This document shows, in pieces, positions 1 through 12,569 of a stretch of DNA of 64,000 bases. How positions within the stretch are numbered: the stretch's first letter is position 1; each line of letters begins with the position of its first letter. Both the position numbers and the translations under genes were made by a program. The DNA lies in the NCBI RefSeq assembly GCF_000003815.2, contig NW_023365820.1:374472-438471 (forward strand). Reading direction: 5' to 3'. The DNA is from Branchiostoma floridae (Eukaryota; Chordata; Leptocardii; Amphioxiformes; Branchiostomatidae). The notes below the pieces were generated by a model. The model was not told the DNA's origin, searched no databases, and saw only the letters and a program-made list of their open reading frames with translations.

Positions 1-610
1 GAATTTTGAACTGCCTTTTTACCATTGGCTTTGATTGAACTATTTCACCTCACATCTTCAATCAAAAGCCTTCTACTTTGCGCATCGGGGAAGGTTTTCT
101 TTCTTTTGCAGTCTCCGTAGAGAACTGTTCTTTCCGTCTATTTCACAGACAGGCCATGATAATATTCACAAAAGGATGCCCTCTGCTGCTTGAATAATAA
201 CCTTACTTTATGATTTATGTGCTACCAATTGATATGATCGTCATCTTAAAGAACGGTAACGCCCCAAAAATGAAATACATTTGCGATTGCCATTTCACTA
301 TTGATTCTCCTTGAACTCTCGGACTTGAGATCTTCAATCGGAATATTTTCATTTTGCGTATCAGGGAAAGGCTCTCTTCTTCCCAACCTCGGACGATAAC
401 TTCGTTTTCCGTCTATTTTACTGACAAACATACAAATTAAACAGTAACATTAGGATATGACACCAGTTGATCCTAATCTCAAAATAATGATATGGTTGAC
501 AAATTTATAAATTGAGATTGCCTTTTCACCATTAACTTCAATCGAAGTCTTTGGCCTGAAATTGCGTACTTACTTACTTTGCGTATAAGGAAATTGTACT
601 TTTAAAACGG
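1..610. repeat. Three diverged tandem repeats with protein-like minus-strand reading
   Basis: Three copies share landmarks in the same order: 'GCCTTTTTACCATTGGCTT' (about 11), 'CTTCAATC' (56) and 'CCGTCTATTT' (136) in copy 1; the same at about 286, 332 and 410 in copy 2; and the first two at about 520 and 550-590 in copy 3. On the minus strand copy 2 is open for 61 codons (431-246), with IDGKRSYRPRLGRREPFPDT. Copy 1 gives EIDGKNSSLRRLQKKENLP before a stop. Copy 3 gives FPYTQSK. The similarity at protein level suggests decayed duplicated exons; the function is unknown. Confidence 0.4.
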
Positions 611-719
611 TTCGCAGTATTCGACAAGGATGAATTCAAAGTGATCTCAGGCCAGTTTAGCTCACTGAAGAGCTATTCTTCCACTGGTCTTGACATAGAA
701 GACAGACACTATAAACTAG

Positions 720-911
720 TTAATTATGCCGTGGAAGCCCCCCATTTAAGCTCTTGTCGACAAGCACAATGAGAAATGGATTGAACCCAGCCTTAACGCC
801 TATGCAGTCCTTTCCGGTAGCGAGCATGTCAGATAAACGACAAGAGCCCAAATCGAAGGCAAAGAATCTACTTCCAGAGTCAGGGTCACAGTGGACTACG
901 CACGTTACCAT
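720..911 (-). CDS. Possible small exon or gene fragment, unknown
   Basis: Open for 63 codons on the minus strand, read from 911 down to 720. Codon content looks protein-like, with VTCVVHCDPDSGSRFFAF then DLGSC and KDC, so four cysteines fall in the first 37 residues. A CTTTCAGAGTTTCAG tract sits just before it on that strand and could be a splice acceptor. It lies 5' of the tandem repeats at 1-610 on the same strand, so they might be exons of one gene. I do not recognise the family. It could be chance. Confidence 0.22.
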   Translation of the reverse strand: MVTCVVHCDPDSGSRFFAFDLGSCRLSDMLATGKDCIGVKAGFNPFLIVLVDKSLNGGLPRHN

Positions 912-3415
912 ACTGAAACTCTGAAAGAGATATATATCTTGAGTAGCTTGCCGTAGAGATTGCCTATCTTGAACAGATACTAGTTCACTGATAAGTCTGT
1001 AGAAAAAAATATGAATGGCTTTGAAAAGCGTATTATGAGGGACTCGTGTCAGTCAACGATACAGCAGTTGCTCTTGAATATTCCACTATTGAATTTCTTT
1101 GACCTTGGGTGGGAAGCAATATCGTAAAAGTGATCTTAATAACAGTGAAAATGTTGCCCATTCAATAACACTCAATAGCTTCCAGTCAAATATATCTTTG
1201 AATACAAATTTTCTGATCATGACAAAAGATTGTAAAAGTTTTAGCATATTAAAGATGACCTTGAACGAGCTGAGGGACACAAATGCCATGCTTCGTCTCG
1301 AAAAACGGTCGCTGCCTTTCTGAATGGTCGTTGACATGTTGATGTTTACTATATCCGAGCGTTTCATAACATTTTGGAGGGATGACAAGCATAAAAACGC
1401 ATGTAAAGAGGCATTCTAAATACACAAATATAACAGTATCTTGATAAATAAATAAATGGTAGAAAATCTAACAAAAAAGCACCACTTTTGGCGTGAATCT
1501 TTGTCAGTCTAAACCCTGCTCCTCAATCTACTACGCCAGGACACAATGCAATTCGAAAACGGTGCTTGGCTTTAACAGATAATCGTCGGAAGATTAGGAC
1601 ATGTAAATGAATAAATACATTAATCCTTACAGATAATTATCATGATTTTATTCTTAACGGACGTACTAGAAAAGAAATCATAAAAGCTACTGGGATTACT
1701 TGTAATTACAAGTAGGCAAATATATCCACGGATGCTTATGCAGTAGAAAATAACATGCTAGACCCAATATGTTGGCTTACTCATACTTGTAGATATCCGT
1801 ATATGTCTGTTTAGTTGTACAGTTAGTAGTTGTTATCCATGTAGACCTAACGAAAGCCGCTGAAATTTTGTCGTGCCAATAAAGATTTCTGAATTTTTGC
1901 TTGATTTCTTATACAATTTTGCACCAGATTAAAAATTAGCTTAAATTCTGAGCTTATTTTCGTCTTCTTGTATATTGTTTATTGTGAATGTTAAAGCTGC
2001 CAATCTGATGTATTGATCAGCAATGTGATATTGTGCTTAACAAAAATTATTTCAAGAATAATTCCATAACCGATACTAGATTATAACAACAAGCATTGAT
2101 TTTTATCCCAACATGAAAATTTCAATTTGGAAAACTGTCATAGAAGCAAAGTTTTCAACCAATCCTGTGATAATCTACCAATGTCCCTCAGCACTCACGC
2201 AAAAAAGTTACATGGGTTCCTGTATAGAAGGTAAAACTTTTCCGACCATAAATCAAGGGAAACGTGCGACCGACACGTATTACCGAATACAAATCACCTC
2301 CTTCCTCCATCCACTTTCGGAAATCGATGTCTGCTATAGCCGGTACGTGCACGTGCGTGTGTCACCGCTAAACCTACGTGAACCATAGGGCAATCCATAC
2401 GCAGTCCAGAAAATATTGAATGCGACTCTAAGGCTATAGCAAGGGCCAAGTGCACTCTTACCCCATTCTGATGTTCTCATGTTGTCTTAATGTACTTTCC
2501 ACGAAGTTACAGACTGCTAGTCGTAACTTTTGTGAAGTTATTACATCTGACGACCTCTAAATGTTCGAAGGTCAAGGATAACGGCCACCCGTCGTGAATT
2601 GGGACGACTTTATTGACGTCATCAGGCAGATGAAATGCCCCCAGATGTATTAACCAATCGATAATGGTGCTGGTGTCACGTGACCTCCAGTTTGTGTAGT
2701 CATGGTGATCCATCTTGTCGTCTGTCCCTGAGGGAGGGGGGCAAAGTGTCCCGTGACAGGAGAAGTGAATAATGGCGACAATTTGCACAAAGAAAATGGA
2801 GTAAAACGCTCATTTTATGGTTGGGAGGGCAGAGGGCTAAATGCGGACATCAATGCAAGCCATGTTAATGATCAGTTTGGCGTCTTCTTTATCACATATT
2901 CTCTCAAAGTGACGTAAATCATTGTTTGCACAAATCACATTTAACGTATACCACTACTCTTGTTTTTATCATCATCATCATCATCTTTGAAACACAAAAG
3001 ATATTGACGGAATTTGAGTAAAATAGGCACTGCTTTTATTATAATTGTAAATTGAACTGAACCAACCGTTTATATCTATTTATTAGATAAATCAACTGTC
3101 GCTGTTACTGATACTGTCAGCAACAACGATATCTAAATTCTATCTGTTATAAGCGAACATTTTTCATATTCATGTTCAAGGATACGTCATGCTGATAGCA
3201 ATAAAACAAAATTATATACCATTAGGCAGACGTCGTGGGCGTAATATCCCACAGAGCTTGACGTACTGGAACTTGACGTCATCTTTAGTCTTAAAGGAAT
3301 ATTGAAATGCCACCTTCCAAACGCCTGCTGAAGTACTATGGGGGTGGCTTGGCTATTTCATAGTCTGCTTTGTCGAAGGTAATTGGAGCATTGGCGAAGT
3401 CAAATGGTATTTCAA
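912..3415. other. No confident feature
   Basis: Overlapping open frames on both strands at 1086-1388, and short frames at 2113-2388 (+) and 2507-2788 (-). The last, with HLGAFHLPDDVNKVV, reads somewhat protein-like, but no domain is recognised. There is a short ATC microsatellite at about 2961-2981. Confidence 0.3.
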
Positions 3416-3660
3416 GGTGCACTCTCACCACATTTGCGTCAAGTATGCGTCACTGCGGGGTTCATTCACTGCGTCACTGTTTTGTTATTTTCTCCGATTT
3501 TATGATGATTTAGACATTGCGTAATACGTAAAAGTATGACTTAGAAGATAACAAAATACAGACAAAATACGAAAATTCGTTTTTTATGTCTGAAATTCAT
3601 TGAATATCTTTCGAACCCCGCAGTGACGCAAGCGTGTCTCAAGTACAATGAGAGTGCCCC
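3416..3660. mobile_element. TTAA-type MITE, family A copy 1
   Basis: Imperfect inverted ends: GGTGCACTCTCACC at the left and, read in reverse complement, GGGGCACTCTCATT at the right, followed inwards by a shared GCGTCACTGCGGGG. Flanked by TCAA (left, decayed) and TTAA (right, 3661-3664). Relatives are at 7986-8203 and 41097-41328, with the shared interior GTTTTGTTATTTTCTCCGAT. Too short to code; presumably moved by a piggyBac-like transposase, judging by the TTAA target. Confidence 0.7.
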
Positions 3661-5887
3661 TTAAATAGTGATTTAAAGGCAAAATTCTATGACATTTCAA
3701 AGTCTATTCAAACAGTATGATATGGTTCAACTACATAATAGAACGTTGCAAAGAATATTCTTCATTGCAAGTGGGTTATCCAAATGGACGATGTTTCAGA
3801 TATCGTCAAGGGAATATACTGCGGCACAAAACGATTTCTTCCCTACATGTTTTTCGGATTTTACATAATCCCCCGATGGTACGACCTCCATTAACCGGAT
3901 TACCTATGTGGAACTAGGATAAGATCTCGACTGACGACGACATGGCATTTTAGCAACTGCTTTACATCTCGAAAGCAAAATGGATGCATCACAAGTGACT
4001 GTCTAGACTAGGAAAATTGATCGTTTTTGCTACATTTTTTTTGCAATCCATCATTGACTGTGCAGTTTATTTTCTCTTTATTCTTGAGTAAAACAGGAAT
4101 TAAGATAAAGTTGTTGCTTCTTAATTCCATTACAGGGTTGTAGCCAGCACCTTTCCATCAGTCCTTTGAAGGAATTCTGCAGCTGGGGACTGAAAAAGTT
4201 TTCCCCCTTCCGTCCCCTGGGACAGACAAAAATTGATATGTGAAGATATAAAAAAAAACTGAAACCCATGTGTTCTTATTCACCAAAACAGATGCCATTG
4301 AAAAGCTTAGTCTACAAGCAAAATTTGCACCTCAAAATGCAGGAAATAGTGTTTCAGAGGGTCTTGATTTAAAAATTTCTGGGACCCATAACCCTTAGAA
4401 ATGACGCGCAACGTCACGCCATGTCTTTGGTGCTCGATAGGATTCCCATTCAAAATCAAGGGGACTGAAAATAATTTCAGGCTGGCTACAACCCTGGTCC
4501 ATCAATTTTTCATATAGATGATGTAGCTCCATCATTTAGCTCCATACATGTTGTCAGTAGATGAACATTCAGATAAAAGAGCGGAAATAGGCACTGAATT
4601 GAACAGGCGGTTTAGGAATTAGACTTTAAAATGGCCATGTAGCATTCAGCCCGTAGTTAATTTACATCGGGAGTTTTGTCTTCTACGTAATATATCATAC
4701 AGTGATATAGATGAATTCTTGCTGTAACTCTGCTTCTTCTCGAGAAAATACGAGATAGGACTTATTCTAAGAATCTTAAGAAATACAAATAATCTAATAT
4801 TTCTTTCGGAGATAAATTCGCCATCAAAGATTAACTATAAAATAAAACAAGCACCAGTGACATAGCGATATAGTTTCAACGCATGGAACCATTATCATAA
4901 AGATAGTTACTTCTATCTTCTTTTAGATTCTTTAAAGTGGAGAATTGGGTAAAGTTCACTACATAAAACCTAATATCTGAGTACACTTCAAACAATCATA
5001 AATGATGCGTAGAGAGGAATTTCATTAAGTAATCTTTATGCAGGTGCTTAAAGTTTGTATGTCCAGCAGTGGTCATTGCGTTCGTCAATGGGTTTGACAA
5101 AACGACAAGGAAGTGAGCTCTAAATTGCCACGGCGTATTCAGCCCGTAGCGATTTTACATGAGATTGGTGCATTTGTATGAATATACGATAAAACGCTTA
5201 TCTTCTGAGTACTATATCATAACCTGACGTCGTTGTGGCATTCGCCGTAAGGTACCATGTCCTCAAAATAGGTTACGTTTAGCTGTCATGTCAGGACAAA
5301 ATGTAAATTTCCCATTTGTACTAGATGTAAAACTACATTTGTTTGTCTGCAAAGAGCTAGGGTACTATCAATATTAGATATCAACATATTCAGTCTTACA
5401 ATGAATTACCTATTTCTTGTATAAATGTAATTAATTTTCTGTAAGACCATTTTAAGGTTAGAAAAACAATGAGCAGTATAATGTTTGAAGAAACTTCCTC
5501 ATAATCTTGAATAGACTGTCAGAGTAAGATTGGCCAGTGGTTAAGGGTAATGTTGTAGTGTTTGTGTTTCAATATTAAGCCTTTAAACAAACATTTTGAA
5601 ATCAGAATATGAGTGTTGCCTCAAGTTATATCCATGTAAAAGTGCTCTGAATATCATTGCAGTTTTACAAGTTTGCAAATGTCCAACAAAATAAATAGCC
5701 ACCATTCTAGAAAATGGTCGGTCGTTTAAAAGCTCGCGGAAGATTTAAATCAGTGGGTCTTAATGGTTCTCTAAGATGGAGCGCTATCTGCTCTTCTTTG
5801 AGACTCAGCTTCCAAAGAATCCACCCTCTTTAAACCCCCTGGCTATGGTCTTCTCAAACTTGATCTATAGAGCCTAACATGCATTAG
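3661..5887. other. No gene; old dispersed duplications
   Basis: 4620-4700 and 5117-5210 share ATTCAGCCCGTAG and surrounding bases. 4737-4835 (TCTCGAGAAAATA to AATAATCTAATATTT) recurs at 6435-6535. The short open frames at 3717 and 4078 have no recognisable content. Confidence 0.4.
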
Positions 5888-6293
5888 TAAAAATGATAAA
5901 ATCTATCTTAGAAGCACAGTCCTCTTAGGCCCTCTTTTCACTAGACGGCGATCGCACTGCGCTCTCACTGCGACCTAAATACGACATGTGTAACCTTCGC
6001 TTTCACACTGGGTATATCATACAAAATGTAATGAAATCTATATTGGAACTACCGTCCTCTCAGGTCCCCTTTTTACTAGACGGCGATCGCGCCGCGCTCT
6101 CTCTGCGACCTAAATAGGACATGTGTAACCTTCGCTTTCACAAAACATAAAAGTGTGACTGAGAAGACAGCAAAACGAATAAAGTGTTAGAAGATTCTTT
6201 TCTTTTCTAAAGTATAGAATTCTTTGAACGATATGCCAAATTTTAGGTCGCAGAGAGATCGCGGCGAGAGCGCCGTCCTACTGGAAAGGGGGT
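5888..6293. mobile_element. MITE family B: partial copy plus full copy, tandemly duplicated with flank
   Basis: A full element lies at about 6064-6293. Its left end is GTCCCCTTTTTACTAG followed by ACGGCGATCGC; its right end, in reverse complement, begins CCCCCTTTCCAGTAG followed by GACGGCGC. The left end plus about 40 bp of upstream flank also occurs at 5888-6030 (CCCTCTTTTCACTAG), so flank and left arm were duplicated together. A relative lies at 26925-27138. Confidence 0.6.
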
Positions 6294-7235
6294 ATTATGG
6301 AGGTAAAATGCATTGTGCTGATTTGAACTGCACAGTCCTCTTGGATACATTTTCGTGCCAATGGCTGAAAGTTCAAGAATGTAACTCGAATGAATGAGTG
6401 GTGGTACGAAAAAAATCGGACAAATACAGGTTCACAGTCTCTTCTCGAGAAAATATATGATATAACATAATCTAAGAATCCAAATCAATACGAATAATCT
6501 AATATTTGTCTCTGAGTGCAATTTGCTATCGATGATGAACTCGACCAAGCACAAATGACTCTATCTGCCATTGTATTACTGTCAGGTCAGCACAGTTATA
6601 GGGCCCAGGAAAATGTTGTATTTCATAACGACCCCGGGGAAAACCTCAGCTTTCTATTATCCACGGCTAAAAAGGGATATACAATTTTCGTTCTGATATA
6701 TAACAAATATTTACAGAATCATTAAAGCATTGTTTTCCAAAAAATAATGTTTTCTTATTTCTTTTACAAAAGATAGAGTAATATTAACAAGCAGGCTAGT
6801 ATCCCTATTAATTTTTTTTGCTCAGCTGTTAGCAGACAGCCAGGGCTGCCCATTTAGCCATAAACCATTGCCAAGGGCTAACCATGGGAGATAATGATAT
6901 ATGTTACAAATAAAATCACTATCATTAACTTAGAAGCAACAAAGGTTATGAATTTACATCATATATTGCAATCTGTACACGTTAGAAAATCACATCGCAT
7001 GAGGTAGTACATTCGATGACATTAGTTAACAGAGAATGGATCTCCGAGGTACAGCATAGTAGTGTCAATTAAAATATGATTATCATTATAAAAATTAAAA
7101 TGTAAAAAAAAGAGAAAGAGAATCACTACCTACCATTCAGGACCATATTTGGTAACACAACATCTTCCTACATGCCTAAAAAAATGGAAGCTGAGTATCA
7201 TCTAGTGATTGTTTCGTTAGCAAACAGTTGCTAGT
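6294..7235. other. No gene; small SINE-like segment at 6811-6892
   Basis: AGGGCTGCCC and AAGGGCTAACCATG at 6832-6885 match the short insert found in the LINE at 58606-58707, marking a small dispersed family. The open frame at 6516-6725 is unassigned. Confidence 0.35.
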
Positions 7236-7622
7236 CTAGGGGTAGGTACCGGTACGGTGTACCGGTACAAAACCGGTTTTCTTATTGTACCGGTTATTTG
7301 ATCAGGTTTTCACGCGTATGGGGGCTTACCTGTCGAACAAAATAACGAGCGCGAAGCAGGTACAGTTTGTAGTCACTTTTACAAAGTTTTCCAGTCAATC
7401 GCACAGAGACAGTTAGTTTTGCAGGGTTTAAGAACGCCAATGGGAGTAAAATACTGCACAAAACAGACTTTTTTGTAGCGAAATGGACCATTGTTGAGTA
7501 TCGTCCAGTCACATGCTTTCATATACTGAATCAGGTACAGGTTCAGGTTCGGACCAGGACCTGATTCTTTGGACCTGAAGCGGACCTGGACCTGAATTTT
7601 CTGTACCGGTACCCACCCCTAG
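7236..7622. mobile_element. hAT-like MITE, copy 1
   Basis: Terminal inverted repeats CTAGGGGTAGGTACCGGTAC (left) and CTAGGGGTGGGTACCGGTAC (right, reverse complement). Flanking 8-bp repeats are TTGCTAGT (7228-7235) and TTGCTACT (7623-7630). An 8-bp target duplication is typical of hAT elements. The interior has iterated GGACCTG / CAGGTCC steps and no transposase. Confidence 0.75.
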
Positions 7623-7985
7623 TTGCTACTGTTCTGCAAATCGCAGTCAAACTGCATTTACAGCCACCATCAGAAGCTCAAACTATGGTCTAACCTCATG
7701 AAATCTTTCACAGCGGCAATCTCTGAAATGACCTGCCGGAGCATATTACAGTTGATTGCTCTGTTGCATGGTTACCGGTCCGTTCTGTTATGTAATGTAA
7801 TGGTCTATTTCGGACACCATAATCTACCACAGAATAGCCTTACATGCTATATAGAGCTATCCGGTTAGATAACGTTTATTTAAAGGAAATCACACGAACT
7901 AACCTTGATAAGATGAGCAAATATAAACAGGCATGTCCATCTATAACAAAGGAACGTTTTCGTATTGGCCTGTCCCTATAAATCT
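7623..7985. other. No recognised feature
   Basis: AT-rich spacer between two MITEs. The short frame at 7623-7868 shows no domain. Confidence 0.3.
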
Positions 7986-8203
7986 GGTATCTCATTGCAC
8001 TTGGGGCACTTGTGTGGCACTGCGGGGTTTGGTCACTGTGACACTGTTTTGTTATTTTCGCCGATTTGTTATAATTTAGATATTGCGTAATATGTAAAAG
8101 TATGACTTAGAAGACAGCAAAAATATACAAGCGTAATAAATTATTTCTTTATCTACGAAACCCGCAGTGCCGCACCAGTGCCCCAAGTGCAGTGACCCTA
8201 GAT
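7986..8203. mobile_element. MITE family A copy 2 (decayed)
   Basis: GGTATCTCATTGCACTTGGG at the left matches, in reverse complement, the right-hand CACTGCACTTGGGGCAC. The interior GTTTTGTTATTTTCGCCGAT and GCGTAATATGTAAAAGTATG match the copies at 3416 and 41097. Target-site bases are no longer clear. Confidence 0.65.
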
Positions 8204-9159
8204 TAGGCCACCATTTGGGTTTATTTGAAAGGCAATAGTAGAAGCACAAAAATCATAGCTGAAATGTATCCTTTTTGCGACGTCTTCTTTAGTTCTCAAT
8301 ATATGTTTGATAATTTGGTTTCTATTCTGGGATTTATGAAAATCATTAAAAATGATATCCTAAAAAATCAGACAACGAAATATAAAATATACCGAATGGA
8401 AGACAAAGGATGTCTGTCTGCATTACACATGCAAGTATCCTTCGTAATAGATACCACAGGAAAAAGCTATGAGATACGGAAAGTACATATGAAATTGCTA
8501 ACATGAAAATAACGTAATCTTAAAGCCCACCAAAGGAGCTTGTTTCAAACATTGATATCGCTGAGAATTCAGTAATAATTCTTGCTACATATTCTCCCCC
8601 TAACATGTAATTTTCTTCGGCGCATCTTAACTCAATAGACAAATATCGATCGAAAAGGCCAGAAGGTGATTTCTTCACGCCCAAGGCGGTGTTACATAGC
8701 ACTGAGTACGGCCATTTCATCAGGTGCCTTTTAGAGACCGGGGGTCAGGTAAAACACAAGGCGGTATACATGGCACAATATCGGACCTCCATCACTTAAT
8801 CCTTGCAAGTGTAACTACTCTTGTATATACATTGACTCGAAGCAGATGTCTTGACAATATGTTTCAAGAAATTGCCATTACCTTTTTTGAAAGGTTTGGA
8901 AAAATGTTACTTGCGGTTTCCATGCAGAGACGGACGGCTAATAACACAACACGAAGATGACAGTACTCGTAAGAGCAAAGCCAAAAGGAAAACGTTCATT
9001 AACCTCTGCTTTCCTTATTGAATCTATTGTATTATGGTATTGCAAGAATAATGAGCACCATACATTAGATGGTTCCTATCAAAGAAAGCCAAAAAGGACA
9101 TAAAAAACTAAATCCGATGCGTTTTCTTCAATGCAAAATTTATTTCTACAAAAAGTTAA
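8204..9159. other. No recognised feature
   Basis: Short frames at 8225-8506 (+), 8520-8720 (-) and 8724-8960 (+). None shows a domain or plausible splice context. Confidence 0.3.
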
Positions 9160-9697
9160 AGGCACCCAGAGCAGTTTCTTGAGTCTTTTCAAATTTAATT
9201 TTCAAGCCATTTTTACACACAGTAAGCTTCAATAACGTTTTCATTGCATATCGACCTTTATTAAGCAAAGATGAGACGTCGTTGGTGGTGAGAACTCATT
9301 AAAAATCTGAGCGCTGCACGTGCCATTATTTCAAATATGCGGAAAGCACGCGAACATGACCAATCAATCCCGAACGCTTCCGGAGATGTCGTCACTTGTT
9401 CGAATAAGGTTTCGATTTCCGAACGGGCGAATCAGATTCAATTCGCTCGGTGACCTCATGCGTTCGAAAATCTCCGAGAAGTACCGACGGGAAACCGTTA
9501 GTGGCTCGATCCTGTGCTGATTTATTGTTGGATGTAATAAACAAAGGGGTCCGTTCGCGGCATGTTTGTGCGTCCTTTTAAACAATGAAAGTACGAAAAA
9601 ATTATACAAATGTGCTAGTATGGTGAGGTAAATATCGTACCGATTGTCTCATCCAGAAGATTTTAATTTTATGCTCTAAAAACGGCTTTGGGCGCCT
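9160..9697. mobile_element. TTAA-flanked MITE, family E
   Basis: Ends AGGCACCCAGAGCAG and, in reverse complement, AGGCGCCCAAAGCCG, flanked by TTAA at 9156-9159 and 9698-9701. The 538-bp interior includes a GC-richer core (9375-9520) with its own foldback (CGGAGAT/GTCAC against GTGAC/ATCTCCG). Open frames on both strands in this core (9320-9520 +, 9364-9609 -) are best explained as part of the element. Confidence 0.65.
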
Positions 9698-10856
9698 TTA
9701 ATATCATCTTGCACGCATCAATCGTTTAAATTTATTGAATAAAGAACTGCAAATAAAAAAAAAACACAAAAAGTGATTAAAGCGGTGCATACGTTTCAAT
9801 GTAGCACTTCTTTCAACGGATGTTACCACTTTTGATGTTGGTCTCCTGTTGACTATGATCATCATCAAGAAATTGTGCTTTCTTTGATTAGAATGATAAT
9901 TCCATTATATAGATGGCATCATCTGGGAACAATTAAAAAAAAAGAAAAGTTAGAAAAAATAGCACACAAAATGTAATTTACAGAAGAATATATTCTTCAT
10001 TCTTGTTCCTTTATATCCTCCTCCTTGAATTTGGACTTGGAAATTATTATCCGTTTCCTCACCTTTTTTGCTACGTCTTACAGTTTTATTTGTAACTGCT
10101 TTATAAAATTTACAGTATACCAGATTAAAGTACAATTGATGCGCGAATGTCATTCTTATAGTGGTAGTAATGTACTGTGTCCTTCTGATGTAGTGGTCGT
10201 AGACACTCTGCAGCTGCAATCAGTCTTTCTCCAACTCTTTCCACTTCATCCTGTTCATCACCAGATTCCTTAGTTTCTTATAATCTAATCAATATGGACT
10301 AGAAATAAAAAGAGAGGAACAAATCAGGCCTAGTGATGACTTTTAGCTGGCTTGGAGTAACTCTGACCTAAGGGTCAGTGACCCCAGGGTTTGTTACATC
10401 GATGCGCGCTGCAGTTTAATTTATCGCTGCGATGGTTTCCGCTTTTCCCAATATACCACAATAGCTCACCCGATAGCCACTCAATAGAATCTACACCTTT
10501 TTTCATCTATGCGCTGAAATATGTTAAAGACTAACGTTAGTATCGTTACCGGCTCCAAAGAAGTTATTTTACAATGGAAAACATTTAAAACAGTTGTATA
10601 CAAATAATAAAAAATCATATTTGCAGAAGAAAGCATCGCCGCGTATCATAAGCCTTATTCATTGACTGTCGTATATGATCAATGACTAATTCTACCAACT
10701 CTGTACTGCCAGTTGGGCAAGTTTAACCTTAGCGGTCATCTTCCCACCCACTTCATGCCTACCTACTAACATTGCGTGCATAACTAGAGACATACACCAA
10801 CATACACAGACCAAAAAACGGATTCTAGAAAAGATGGTTAGTTTTATAATTGCTCT
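9698..10856. other. No recognised feature
   Basis: AT-rich. Overlapping opposite-strand frames at about 9950-10273 have no domain. Confidence 0.3.
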
Positions 10857-11287
10857 TTTCATTATTGGGTTGACCGAAAACACTCTCTTTTTGCAGCCAG
10901 TGGCTGAATTGCCAGAAGTTTACAATATGTGGGCCTTAATCACATGGGCAGCATCATAAACTCAATACAACAGTTATTTCATCCAAGGCGCGGCCAATGG
11001 GATGTAGGTTTTAAACGACTCACACCAGAAAGAACCCCTCTTTTCGGTGTATTGGGTTCTTTAACGTACTTAAGGTATGGCTCTCCTAAAACAAGGGATT
11101 TCCATTGAACACCCTACCCAAGGGATGAGCCTATCCGAAGCTAGGTATTATGTTCACCCGAGTCAAATGAGGACAGTCACATTAAGTGTCTTACCCAAGG
11201 GCAAAATATCGGTGGCATATCAAAGGGGTCGAATCTTCTGGGCTATTGTCCAAACGCCTTGGCGTTACGCCACACAACCCCAAAGGT
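10857..11287 (-). mobile_element. tRNA-derived SINE (family I), old copy
   Basis: Same order of blocks as the better copy at 13697-14111: CTCTCTTTTTGCAGCCAGTGGCTGA, GGGTTCTTTAACGTAC, CAAGGGATTTCCATTGAAC, CCGAAGCTAGGTATT, then a decayed tRNA-like head ending GCGTTACGCCACAC. The element reads on the minus strand. Confidence 0.65.
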
Positions 11288-11319
11288 AGCCTCAGATGGC
11301 TCCATCATGCAACCACAGT

Positions 11320-11770
11320 AGGGTTACAAAACCGGTTTTTATTATTGGACCGGTCCTAAAAAAACGGACCTGCAAAAATTTGGTGGACCAGATGTTGGAC
11401 ATTGTTAGATATTGGAAAATGAATGGATTATATGATCAGGCATTCACGCGTTTAGGGACTCACCGGTGGAGGAAAATAACAAGAGCGAAGTAGAGTAAAG
11501 TCTATACTCTATGGCCATCTCTACCAATTTTTACAATCAATCGTACAGAGGCAGTTATCCTTGCAGGATTTTGAAACGCCAGTGGGAGTCGAATACTCAA
11601 TAAAACAGATTTCTTTCTTGCAAATGGACCATTGTTTTGGGTATCGTCCATTCACATGTTCTCGCATACTGAATCAGGTCCAGGTTCGTTTCAAAACCTG
11701 GACCTGATCCCCTGAACCTGAACCGGACCTGGACCTGGACCTGAATTTTCTGTACCTGTACCCACCACTA
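11320..11770. mobile_element. hAT-like MITE, copy 2 (decayed)
   Basis: Shares the interior of the 7236 copy (ATGATCAGGCATTCACGCGT, GAATCAGGTCCAGGTTCG) and the right end GTACCCACCACTAG. The left end is decayed to TAGGGTTACAAAACCGG. The bases outside are themselves a diverged direct repeat (CCTCAGAT... at 11290 and 11775). Confidence 0.6.
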
Positions 11771-12254
11771 GTAACCTCAGATCGCTCTACCATACAACCA
11801 CCACAGTGTTCCAATATTGACGCCACGCACGGAGCCAAGCTAAAATCAATCAGATTAGAAAGCCCTAATTACTGTAGTAAACTGATAGCGTCGAAGCTTT
11901 CTCGCGGATTCGCAGCGTTAAGACCGGGAAAATGCGTCTGGAAGCTGTGTTCTCCTTTGAGCCTTTCTTCGTGTGAAGAATAAGAAAAGGCTTTCTTATC
12001 ATGACATCGACTTGTACCCATGGCATGTAAAAGATGGCGTGGTAATTCCTTCCGTAGACATATTTGAGTTAGCAGCATTATAAAGTAACGCACTGTAATG
12101 CTGATCATGACATTATGTTCGGGGTAAAACAGCTTGAAACATAAGATTGTATTAAAAGTCATGTTCCTTGTCAACTCTTGGCAATCTTGGGTATGTTAAA
12201 GTTGTCAAACTGCCAGGGGCGAATCATAGATGAGATGGAGAAAAAGAGTGAGAG
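11771..12254. other. No recognised feature
   Basis: A minus-strand frame of 101 codons at 11869-12174 has no recognised domain; probably chance. Confidence 0.3.
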
Positions 12255-12569
12255 TGCGTAAACTATGTGTCTGTGAGAGAGAGAGAGAGTGAATGTGTGA
12301 CTGTGTTGGTGTATGTATGCTTGTGTGTATGTATGTGTGTATCTGTGTGTGTGTGTGTAGTGTGTGTAGTGTGAGTAGTAGAGTGTATTTGATCGTGTAT
12401 GTGTGTGTGCGTATGTATGTAGTGTAGTAAGTGTAGATATAGTGCGTGTGTGCGTAATGTGTGAGTGAGTGTGTGTGTATGTATATGGGGGCGTGTGTGT
12501 GTAGTGTCAGTGTGCGTGTGTGAGTCTGTGTGTGCACGTGTGTGTGTCCCTGTGTCGTGTCTGTGTGTG
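12255..12569. repeat. GT-rich microsatellite running into assembly gap
   Basis: Long TG/GT tract with variant TGTA and GAGA steps. The long frames across it (His/Thr-rich one way, Val/Cys-rich the other) are artefacts of dinucleotide repetition. Confidence 0.95.

Noticed and set aside
9320-9609. Small Arg-rich protein (open on both strands)
   Set aside because: Lies inside a TTAA-flanked inverted-repeat element with a foldback core.
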